A stretch of 7,154 nt of DNA from Dehalococcoidia bacterium (lineage in GTDB: Bacteria; Chloroflexota; Dehalococcoidia; GIF9; AB-539-J10), in the NCBI GenBank assembly GCA_029857995.1, contig JAOUFZ010000086.1, positions 1 to 7,154 on the forward strand. The letters run 5' to 3'. The notes under the pieces are model-generated. The model was not told the DNA's origin, did no database searches, and saw only the letters and a list, made by a program, of their open reading frames with translations. Positions 1 to 4,894 of this stretch are shown piece after piece; the stretch's first letter is position 1; the number at the start of each line of letters is the position of its first letter. Made by a program: the position numbers and the translations under genes.

Positions 1-1
1 C

Positions 2-676
2 GCGAAGCTCTATGCAGCGCTGGGCTACCTGGGAGCCTGGGCTATGGCAGAACCTCTACCTGTCAGCCGTGTCGATCTTGTGTCACCGGCCTGGCCTTAC
101 GACCCCAATCCCACGTATGATCATCCCGGCCTGACAATCTTCAACGCCTGGTACGACAAGATCATTCCCGAGGTATTTGGCGGGATTCTCTCAGCGGACC
201 TCATGGAACAGCTAAAGAGTTATCCCAGCCTGTTAATCCGCGTCTTTGAGGGTGCGACTCTCAACTACGATTACCTCGGTGTGAGGAACAAGAATCAGCT
301 CATTGTCAACGCGCTGAAGGCTGCGATTGCTGAGTTAGAGACCCAGTATGGCTCAAGCAACATGGCGACCTGGCTTACCCCGGTGCGCATGCAAAACTAT
401 GACGCGCAGGGAGCTTTGCCCGGTGGCAAGATTCACCCCTATATGAACCGCGGCACCTACAACCAGATTGCTGAGATGCTCGCTGAGGGCTTGCCGAATG
501 CCAAGAACGTGATTCCGCCCGGACAGAGCGGATTGGTGGTACTCCCCGGAGTTGCCAACCCTCACGTCGCTGACCAGGTAGCATTGTACGCAAGCTGGAC
601 ATACAAGCCGATGCTATTCACTCGCGAGGCAGTCGAGGCAGTGAAGACATGGGGGAAGGTCTTCTACCTTGAATAA
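2..676 (+). CDS. Penicillin acylase family protein, C-terminal part (5' end outside window)
   Basis: The frame is open from base 2 to a TAA at 674-676 and gives 224 residues, so the ATG at 44 is an internal Met and not the true start. The protein resembles the C-terminal end of the beta chain of penicillin amidase/acylase-type Ntn hydrolases. It has a FNAWY segment, then NRGTYNQIAEM, PPGQSG and a final HVADQVALYASWTYKPM block, which is the usual order near the end of this family. Members cleave amide bonds of acyl-amino compounds such as beta-lactam side chains or acyl-homoserine lactones, are usually exported, and mature by autoproteolysis at an internal Ser. That Ser, the signal peptide and most of the protein (family members are commonly 700-800 residues) lie upstream. 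Substrate is unknown. A terminator hairpin follows, so this gene seems to end its own transcription unit and is probably unrelated to the genes downstream. Confidence 0.8.
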   Translation, partial: AKLYAALGYLGAWAMAEPLPVSRVDLVSPAWPYDPNPTYDHPGLTIFNAWYDKIIPEVFGGILSADLMEQLKSYPSLLIRVFEGATLNYDYLGVRNKNQLIVNALKAAIAELETQYGSSNMATWLTPVRMQNYDAQGALPGGKIHPYMNRGTYNQIAEMLAEGLPNAKNVIPPGQSGLVVLPGVANPHVADQVALYASWTYKPMLFTREAVEAVKTWGKVFYLE

Positions 677-726
677 AACTGTAGTCTAGTGGGCGTAGCC
701 CATTCAGACTGCTAGCATGGCTGGTA

Positions 727-760
727 CGAGAGCCGAGGCTGAGCCTCGGCTCTCGCTTTA
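727..760 (+). terminator. Rho-independent terminator after the acylase gene
   Basis: A perfect 13-bp inverted repeat (arms 727-739 and 743-755, GC-rich, 3-nt loop TGA) begins 51 bases after the acylase stop codon and is followed by CTTTA. The T tract is short, so termination may be moderate. There is no T run on the other side, so it should act mainly on + strand transcripts. Confidence 0.65.
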
Positions 761-796
761 TGCTCCCCTTCCATCGTTACCAGGAGTCCTTCTTTC

Positions 797-1050
797 TTTG
801 TTGTTGCCAGGCCCGATTTATCGGAACAAGGCAGTTTTAGTGAGGGACTCGAGGCGTGAAGAAATACCTTCCTTCACGATTGTCGAGTGAACGTAGCAAC
901 GGGGTTTATACTCGCCTTTCCAAAACTGAGTTGCCAATTCGTTTTGCCCCACATGGTCGGGGGACAATGGATTGGGCAACGGGGCTGTTGAGCTGAACTC
1001 ATCCTGGGCTTGTGGCAGGGCGAAGCCTGATAAATCAGGCAACCACAAAA
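797..1050. repeat. Inverted-repeat-bounded element, MITE-like candidate
   Basis: The left end (797-824) and the reverse complement of the right end (1049-1025) resemble each other. TTTGTTGTTGCC against TTTGTGGTTGCC matches 11 of 12. In both cases a small palindrome around GATTTATC follows: CCGATTTATCGG on the left and GCCTGATTTATCAGGC on the right, with a few extra bases on the left copy. The interior has no transposase-like frame but contains a strong dyad. No target-site duplication is apparent. This pattern suits a small non-autonomous or dispersed intergenic repeat, but a single copy cannot prove it. Confidence 0.4.
847..888. repeat. Interrupted dyad / long hairpin inside the element
   Basis: The outer arms ACTCGA (847-852) and TCGAGT (883-888) enclose inner arms CGTGAAG (855-861) and CTTCACG (872-878). 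There is a GG/ATTG internal bulge and a 10-nt loop. Thirteen base pairs in two blocks is more than expected by chance in such a short stretch. No T tract follows on either strand, so it is not an obvious terminator. Confidence 0.5.
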
Positions 1051-1059
1051 ATTGGGCTG

Positions 1060-1344
1060 TCACCCTCCGATGGCGGGTGGGAACATGTGGAGCACATCTC
1101 CTTCCTTGAGGTCGTTGCTCCCAAGATTGCGCAAGGTGATACCGTTCAGCAGGATGAGTGAATAGTCCTGTATCTTCCCGTCCAAATGGATCCCAGCAGT
1201 TTCGAGCTTCTTTCGGAGTCGAGAACCAAATTTCGTTTCAAGCTGAGCAAGTGCGTCTTGTATGTGGTCAGCCTGCAAAGTGGTGCTATCTGTGCCGAGA
1301 TAAGAACGCCACAAACTATAGAAGCGCACCGTAATTAACGCCAT
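1060..1344 (-). CDS. MoaD/ThiS family ubiquitin-like sulfur carrier
   Basis: This 94-residue protein has the size and termini of a MoaD-type sulfur carrier: an N-terminal beta strand (ITVRFY) and a C-terminal VLHMFPPAIGG ending in the invariant Gly93-Gly94. In this family the terminal Gly is adenylated by a MoeB/ThiF-type enzyme and converted to a thiocarboxylate, which donates sulfur for the dithiolene of molybdopterin or, in ThiS, for thiazole. The FPPxxGG ending favours MoaD over ThiS. The ATG at 1344 has an upstream AGGAAGG. The gene starts 4 bp after the stop of the E1-like gene, so the two are almost certainly cotranscribed. With a tungstopterin-type AOR nearby, the likely job is sulfur donation for that enzyme's cofactor (inference). 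It may be a specialised paralog alongside a housekeeping moaD elsewhere. Confidence 0.88.
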   Translation of the reverse strand: MALITVRFYSLWRSYLGTDSTTLQADHIQDALAQLETKFGSRLRKKLETAGIHLDGKIQDYSLILLNGITLRNLGSNDLKEGDVLHMFPPAIGG

Positions 1345-1348
1345 TTCT

Positions 1349-2227
1349 CTACCTTCCTAGTTCAATTCTGTCAATAGCACATTCTCTGGCATCCATCAGT
1401 AGGATCTGGTTGCGTATAGGTGTACCAACTCCAGTAATGATTTTGACTACCTCTTGGACCTGCAATGCAGCAATCATGGCTGCCGTGGCTGGAGGGCTAC
1501 CGATTCTAGTCTCTATGCCCTGTTCGGGCACTGTATCGGAGGATGACCCATAAAGCGAAGACAGCCCCACGTCTCCAGGGAAAATAGTCATGAGTTGTCC
1601 GTTGAAGCCAGCTATCGAGGCATAAACATAGGGTATCGCCAGTTGACGGCAAGCCTGCTCGACCGCCAGTCGTGATGACAGGTTATCGAGCCCATCAACT
1701 ACCACCTGGGCGCCGGTAACGAGACTCTGAGCGTTTTCCTTTGTCAACCTTTCCAGAAATGTGCTGACCGTGGTTGCTGAGTTTATCTCCTTGACTCTTT
1801 TTGCCGCCGCGATGACTTTGTATTCGCCCAGGTTTCCTTCTGTGGACATAACCTGCCTGTTCAAATTCTGCTCCGTGAAGCGGTCGTTATCAATCATAAT
1901 TAGATGCCCTATTCCTTGTCTGGCCAATAACTCGATAACGTTGCTACCCAATCCTCCCGCCCCTACCACAGCTACAGTTGACTGCAATAGCTTGATTTGC
2001 CCGTCCAGACCGATTGTCCCGATATTGCGGAGATATCGACAGGGAATAATCCCCTGCTTCAATGCTGTTATTTCCACCTCTTTGTCCGGTACTCCTTGCG
2101 AAGCGGAAATTGAAGCTGTCGTCTTCAGACTGACGACAAGATAGGTCTTGCCATCCGGAGTAACACGTGATTCTGCCGATTCGGCGATGTATCGGCGGAT
2201 ATCTTTGTCGGCTGCGTCGTTTTTCAC
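1349..2227 (-). CDS. HesA/MoeB/ThiF family E1-like adenylyltransferase
   Basis: This 292-residue protein would activate the C-terminal Gly of the adjacent sulfur carrier as an acyl-adenylate. Residues 1-60 form an extension of unknown role. The E1 fold begins at RYLRN (64-68). The nucleotide loop is GAGGLGS (89-95), followed by the acidic strand end IDND (112-115), the NLNRQ block (121-125) that contacts ATP phosphates, and DGLDN...R (178-186). These are all standard for MoeB/ThiF. Canonical MoeB has two CxxC zinc motifs and a Cys in the crossover loop. Here the only cysteines are 63, 193 and 283, and the loop reads GLSSLYGSSSD, so zinc site and catalytic Cys appear absent. The start is GTG at 2227 with GAAGG 7 nt upstream. 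It lies upstream of the sulfur-carrier gene in the same operon and is divergent from the SCP2/AOR cluster. Confidence 0.88.
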   Translation of the reverse strand: MKNDAADKDIRRYIAESAESRVTPDGKTYLVVSLKTTASISASQGVPDKEVEITALKQGIIPCRYLRNIGTIGLDGQIKLLQSTVAVVGAGGLGSNVIELLARQGIGHLIMIDNDRFTEQNLNRQVMSTEGNLGEYKVIAAAKRVKEINSATTVSTFLERLTKENAQSLVTGAQVVVDGLDNLSSRLAVEQACRQLAIPYVYASIAGFNGQLMTIFPGDVGLSSLYGSSSDTVPEQGIETRIGSPPATAAMIAALQVQEVVKIITGVGTPIRNQILLMDARECAIDRIELGR

Positions 2228-2254
2228 GAGGATACCTTCGCTACTGTCACGATA

Positions 2255-2267
2255 ATTATAATATAAT
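2255..2267. promoter_or_regulatory. AT-rich divergent promoter region with overlapping -10 boxes
   Basis: The intergenic region between the divergent E1 and SCP2 genes holds two overlapping perfect TATAAT boxes on the + strand (2257-2262 and 2262-2267) and one on the - strand (2260-2255). No good -35 hexamer is found at normal spacing on either strand, so promoters here would be weak, activator-dependent or use another sigma factor. Position between divergent genes supports a promoter role. Confidence 0.35.
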
Positions 2268-2335
2268 ACGCTGTGAAGGGATAAATTGGTGAGGAGATTT
2301 CAGAGGAGATATCCTTGAAGGGAGATATATTGAAG

Positions 2336-2704
2336 ATGACTGAAGTCAAGGTGAAGACAGGCGAAGAACTTAGCGGTCTGGGTACAATGCTCAAGGAAAT
2401 CATGGACACAAACCTCAAGGACGTTAAGAAGTATAAGAGCGTTGAGAAGGTGAAAGGAAGCGTGGTCATCAAGGAGTCGACGTCAGGTGTAGCAGTTACG
2501 CTACATCTCGACCGAGGCAAACTTGAGCTGGAGAATGACGCCATAGCCAAGCCGACGGCATATATGAAAGCCGAATTTGAGAATCTAGCACATATTAGCT
2601 CTGGCCAACTCAATCCCATAGTGGGTATACTTACCGGCAAGCTGAAGTCTGGGGGCAATCCCCTGCTGTTGCTCAAGATTTCAAAGATAATGGTGCTGAA
2701 ATAG
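2336..2704 (+). CDS. SCP2 sterol-binding domain protein (first copy)
   Basis: The call gives 122 residues from ATG 2336, matching a single SCP2 (sterol carrier protein 2-like) domain. The typical pattern is visible: a charged strand region VTLHLDRGKLEL (55-66), a helix with AYMKAEFENLAHISSGQLNP (75-94), then GILTGKLKSGGN (97-108) before the last helix. SCP2 domains form a hydrophobic tunnel that binds fatty acyls, sterols or other lipids, and stand-alone bacterial versions are cytosolic. The start is uncertain. TTG 2315 (129 residues) has AGAGGAGA 5 nt upstream and may be used. TTG 2330 sits 5 nt after GGAG 2321-2324. ATG 2336 has that same GGAG 11 nt upstream but starts where the family usually does. 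It is the first gene of the + strand series, and lipid delivery to the downstream oxidoreductases is a reasonable guess. Confidence 0.82.
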   Translation: MTEVKVKTGEELSGLGTMLKEIMDTNLKDVKKYKSVEKVKGSVVIKESTSGVAVTLHLDRGKLELENDAIAKPTAYMKAEFENLAHISSGQLNPIVGILTGKLKSGGNPLLLLKISKIMVLK

Positions 2705-2766
2705 GGCAGTCTGCATCGTCACTGGCTGCGGGATAGAAGTTATTGATTTTCAGGGAGGGGGTGGTA

Positions 2767-2778
2767 ATGTCTATGTAA
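2767..2778 (+). other. Three-codon mini-ORF with its own Shine-Dalgarno
   Basis: GGAGGGGG (2754-2761) is followed after 5 nt by ATG TCT ATG TAA. The same layout recurs 75 bases downstream at the true start of the next gene (GGAGGGGG 2829-2836, ATG 2842, then NCTAT); over the 21-base segment 17 positions agree. A second tiny frame, ATG GCA TAA, lies at 2800-2808. These could be remnants of a duplicated start region or short upstream ORFs affecting translation. No function is shown. Confidence 0.3.
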
Positions 2779-2827
2779 CATGTCTTGAGTAGGTAAAAAA
2801 TGGCATAATTGACAATCGAAATTCATC

Positions 2828-2833
2828 AGGAGG
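2828..2833 (+). promoter_or_regulatory. Ribosome binding site fixing the second SCP2 start
   Basis: A perfect AGGAGG lies 8 nt before ATG 2842. The frame is open back to a TTG at 2809, but that codon has no comparable site, so translation should begin at 2842. Confidence 0.75.
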
Positions 2834-2841
2834 GGGTTAAA

Positions 2842-3252
2842 ATGGCTATTTTGTTTGGATCACAAGAGTGGGCAGATGCACTGAAAAAGGCGTTGGAAAC
2901 CAGCCAGGCATACAAGGAGGCAGCCAAGAACTGGGAAGGAGATATATACATTATCGTGGAACCCGATGCATCGTACAAACACAGGAACATTATGTATCTT
3001 GACCTGTGGCACGGCGAATGCCGCGAGGCTCGCGCGATTACGGACGAAAATGAGAAGTCTCCGAAATACCGCATATTTGGCCCGTTCACCAACATGAAGC
3101 AAATACTGGATAAAAAGGTTGACTCGGTCCAGTCTATGATGACCGGCAAGATCAAGGTCAAAGGTGATATGGCCCAAATCATGAAGATGCCCAGGGCAGC
3201 TGTGGAACTGGTCAACTGCATGACTGCATTTGAGACCGTATTCCCTGATTAG
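2842..3252 (+). CDS. SCP2 sterol-binding domain-like protein (second, divergent copy)
   Basis: This 136-residue protein starts MAILFGSQEWADALKKAL, with helices at about 5-30, strands around DIYIIVEP (34-41) and MYLDLWHGECREAR (51-64), a GPF segment (80-82) and an SCP2-like C-terminal block DSVQSMMTGKIKVKGDM (94-110) followed by a closing helix. The MMTGKIKVKGDM stretch corresponds to the LTGKLK motif of the preceding gene, so both have the SCP2 fold, but overall similarity is low and the N-terminal half differs. There is no signal peptide or membrane segment, so it should be cytosolic. It lies 137 bp after the first SCP2 gene and 102 bp before the alcohol dehydrogenase. A role in binding a hydrophobic substrate or acyl intermediate of the neighbouring enzymes is inferred only from context. 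Confidence 0.78.
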   Translation: MAILFGSQEWADALKKALETSQAYKEAAKNWEGDIYIIVEPDASYKHRNIMYLDLWHGECREARAITDENEKSPKYRIFGPFTNMKQILDKKVDSVQSMMTGKIKVKGDMAQIMKMPRAAVELVNCMTAFETVFPD

Positions 3253-3302
3253 ACATTTATATAGTGTGAAGCCACGAGTAGGCTGATAATGACTGTCGTC
3301 TG

Positions 3303-3331
3303 TTGACATAATTTTGTCATAGAAATATAAC
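3303..3331 (+). promoter_or_regulatory. Sigma-70-type promoter before the alcohol dehydrogenase
   Basis: A perfect TTGACA (3303-3308) is separated by exactly 17 bp from TATAAC (3326-3331, 5 of 6 consensus). The transcript would begin near 3338, giving a leader of about 17 nt that includes the GAGAGGAGA ribosome binding site at 3341-3349. The downstream genes can therefore be expressed independently of the SCP2 genes. Confidence 0.65.
3304..3319. promoter_or_regulatory. Candidate operator overlapping the -35 box
   Basis: TGACA-N6-TGTCA (TGACATAATTTTGTCA) is a dyad in which 14 of 16 positions are symmetric, and it covers the -35 hexamer of the promoter above. That placement suits a repressor, or an activator that binds at the -35. 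A related stretch, TGGCATAATT, occurs at 2801-2810 before the second SCP2 gene (9 of 10 identical to 3304-3313). The regulator is not in the window. Confidence 0.4.
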
Positions 3332-3354
3332 CAGTTTATGGAGAGGAGATAGCT

Positions 3355-4521
3355 ATGTGGTACTTCGTGGTTCCTGAGGTAGTTTTTGGACCAGATGCAC
3401 TGAGTCACCTGGCTGAATTGAAGGGGAAATCGGCGTTCATCGTTACCGATAAGAACATTGTGAGTCTGGGCTTCGTTGACAAAGTCAAAGAACAGCTTTC
3501 CCAGGCGGGGATACAAGCAGCTGTCTTTGATGAGGTTGAGCCCGACCCGTCGCTGCAGACGGTACAGAGGGGTGTGGCTCTGATGAACCAGTATGGACCG
3601 GATTTGGTTGTGGCTGTGGGTGGGGGCTCGGTTATGGACGCAGCTAAGGCGATGAGGGTGCAATATGAAAGGCCAGACATAAAGCCAGAGGAGATAAACC
3701 CATTTATTTCGGATTTGGGGTTGGGTGCCAGGTGCAAGCTTGTTTGCGTTGCCACAACTTCGGGCACGGGTGCCGAGGCAACTTTTGCGATAGTGCTCAC
3801 CGATACAGCTGACCAAAGAAAGCTGAGCCTTATTAACCGAGAGATCGTCCCGGACATTGCTATTGTAGACCCAGAACTGGCAAGAGCAATGCCCCCTCAA
3901 ATCACAGCAGACACAGGCATGGACGCACTAGCTCACGCAGTCGAAGGATATACCTGTACCTGGAAGAACGACTTCACCGACGGTCTCTGTATCAAAGCTA
4001 TACAATTTGTTTTCCAATATCTTCCTAGAGCGGTGAAGGATGGGAATGACATGGAAGCCCGGGAAAAGATGCATAATGCAGGCTGTATCGCAGGAATTGG
4101 TTTCATCAACGCACTGTCATCTATGGCCCATGCTGCCGGTCATTCCCTTGGCGCCCTATTCCATATTCCCCATGGCAGAGCAGTGGGGCTGTTTCTGCCG
4201 TACACCATCGAGTTCATCGGTGAAGTTCGCGAAGAACTTTGGGCAGAGATAGCTTACGCTATCAAACTTGAAGTACCTAAAGGAAAAAGGGCAGCAACAA
4301 TTTTAGCGCAAGCTATACGAGGACTGGCTCATAATATCAATCAACCGCTGAGCATTAAAGAAACGGATATTCCATTGGATAGCTTCAATAAGGCGATGGG
4401 GAAGCTAATAGACAATGTCATGGCCGACGGCTCGCTGATTGTTTCTGCCAGAATACCTAATGTTGCAGAGACCGAGAGGTTCTTGGGCTACACATACGAA
4501 GGAAAGAGTATAGATTTTTAG
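3355..4521 (+). CDS. Iron-containing alcohol dehydrogenase
   Basis: This 388-residue protein is full length for the iron-dependent (group III) alcohol dehydrogenase family, which interconverts alcohols and aldehydes with NAD(P)H in the cytosol. The N-terminal dinucleotide domain shows VVAVGGGSVMDAAKAM (85-100) and the TTSGTGAEAT loop (134-143). The C-terminal helical domain carries the expected metal ligands Asp190 and His194 (in GMDALAHAVEG), His259 (in MAHAAGHSLG) and His273 (in HIPHG), with family-like spacing. All four ligands are present, so it should be active. ATG 3355 follows GAGAGGAGA by about 6 nt. It has its own promoter and is 60 bp upstream of the DUF4242-like gene and AOR. Subfamily (butanol, benzyl alcohol, lactaldehyde or other) cannot be set from sequence alone. 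In this context it likely feeds or drains the aldehyde used by AOR. Confidence 0.93.
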   Translation: MWYFVVPEVVFGPDALSHLAELKGKSAFIVTDKNIVSLGFVDKVKEQLSQAGIQAAVFDEVEPDPSLQTVQRGVALMNQYGPDLVVAVGGGSVMDAAKAMRVQYERPDIKPEEINPFISDLGLGARCKLVCVATTSGTGAEATFAIVLTDTADQRKLSLINREIVPDIAIVDPELARAMPPQITADTGMDALAHAVEGYTCTWKNDFTDGLCIKAIQFVFQYLPRAVKDGNDMEAREKMHNAGCIAGIGFINALSSMAHAAGHSLGALFHIPHGRAVGLFLPYTIEFIGEVREELWAEIAYAIKLEVPKGKRAATILAQAIRGLAHNINQPLSIKETDIPLDSFNKAMGKLIDNVMADGSLIVSARIPNVAETERFLGYTYEGKSIDF

Positions 4522-4581
4522 CTTTACTGGAGACACTGCGCTAACTTCAAGAGATTTCGGGGGAACCATCAGGAGGTAAAA

Positions 4582-4845
4582 ATGCCACGTTTTATAGTTG
4601 TTCATAAGGCACCGTTCACTGAGGAGGAGTTGATTGCACGAGCTAAGGCCGCCCCCAATTACATGCCAAAAGGCGTCTCCTGGAGGTGTAGTTATTGCGA
4701 TATCGCTGGAAACAAGCACTTCTGTGAGTGGGAGGCACCGGATGAGAAGGTATTGAAACGAGTCCTCAAACTGACGCAGACGCCGTTTGAGACAATCCAC
4801 TGTGTGCGGCGAATGGATGCTGTCAAGGCAGAATTTGAAGAGTGA
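4582..4845 (+). CDS. Small DUF4242-like (putative nickel-binding family) protein
   Basis: This 87-residue protein starts MPRFIVVHKAPFTEEEL and continues with a helix, then GVSWRCSYCDIAGNKHFCEWEAPDEK (31-56), a second helix and a TPFETIHCV strand. This order (short strand, W..SY, then a C.w.APDE block followed by a helix and PF..I) resembles the DUF4242/SCO4226 family of small ferredoxin-like-fold proteins, one member of which binds nickel. Here Cys36, Cys39, His46, Cys48 and Cys74 are concentrated in the centre, and CxxC plus HxC could bind a metal. Its function is unknown. AGGAGG at 4571-4576 lies 5 nt before the ATG. It sits directly between the alcohol dehydrogenase and AOR with short gaps, so it is probably cotranscribed and could assist AOR. 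It has no signal peptide. Confidence 0.72.
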   Translation: MPRFIVVHKAPFTEEELIARAKAAPNYMPKGVSWRCSYCDIAGNKHFCEWEAPDEKVLKRVLKLTQTPFETIHCVRRMDAVKAEFEE

Positions 4846-4881
4846 AAAAGACCAGTTTAGGAGCACGTGCGGGCAAATAAA

Positions 4882-4887
4882 AGGAGG
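4882..4887 (+). promoter_or_regulatory. Ribosome binding site fixing the AOR start
   Basis: AGGAGG 7 nt before ATG 4895. The same frame is open back to 4787, but that would overlap the preceding gene and add 36 residues not found at the AOR N-terminus, which normally begins near GYMGQILRVDL. Confidence 0.8.
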
Positions 4888-4894
4888 AGCAAAC

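Larger units (their letters stand above)
677..1059. other. Intergenic region without a convincing gene
   Basis: About 380 bases separate the acylase stop from the end of the minus-strand sulfur-carrier gene. I see the terminator hairpin at 727-755, an inverted-repeat-bounded stretch at about 797-1050 and an internal dyad at 847-888. The only open frame of note (minus, 1063 to 818, GTG start, 81 codons) reads straight through the repeat structure, has no recognisable domain and is not called as a gene here. Confidence 0.6.

Noticed and set aside
818..1063. Minus-strand 81-codon frame with GTG start overlapping the sulfur-carrier stop
   Set aside because: It reads through the inverted-repeat element, its sequence shows no domain, it has no convincing ribosome binding site of its own, and its overlap is explained by chance.
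1047..1079. Possible terminator for the minus-strand operon (CACCC/GGGTG stem, then a run of five T)
   Set aside because: The stem is only 5 bp plus two pairs after a mismatch, it overlaps the end of the coding sequence, and the T run begins 9 nt after the stem, so it is not a standard intrinsic terminator.
2244..2276. TCAC...GTGA half-sites flanking the AT-rich divergent region
   Set aside because: Only four bases per arm with a long spacer, expected by chance.
2224..2676. Minus-strand 150-codon frame opposite the first SCP2 gene
   Set aside because: Ser/Leu/Ile-rich shadow of the + strand gene, and it would occupy the divergent promoter region.
2860..3900. Long minus-strand open frame of 346 codons opposite the second SCP2 gene and the alcohol dehydrogenase
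   Set aside because: Composition is rich in Cys, His, Arg and Leu as in antisense shadows, with no family resemblance; the + strand genes have clear motifs and ribosome binding sites.
4787..4894. N-terminal extension of AOR from the upstream in-frame start
   Set aside because: It overlaps the DUF4242-like gene and lacks a ribosome binding site, while ATG 4895 has a perfect AGGAGG and matches the family's usual N-terminus.
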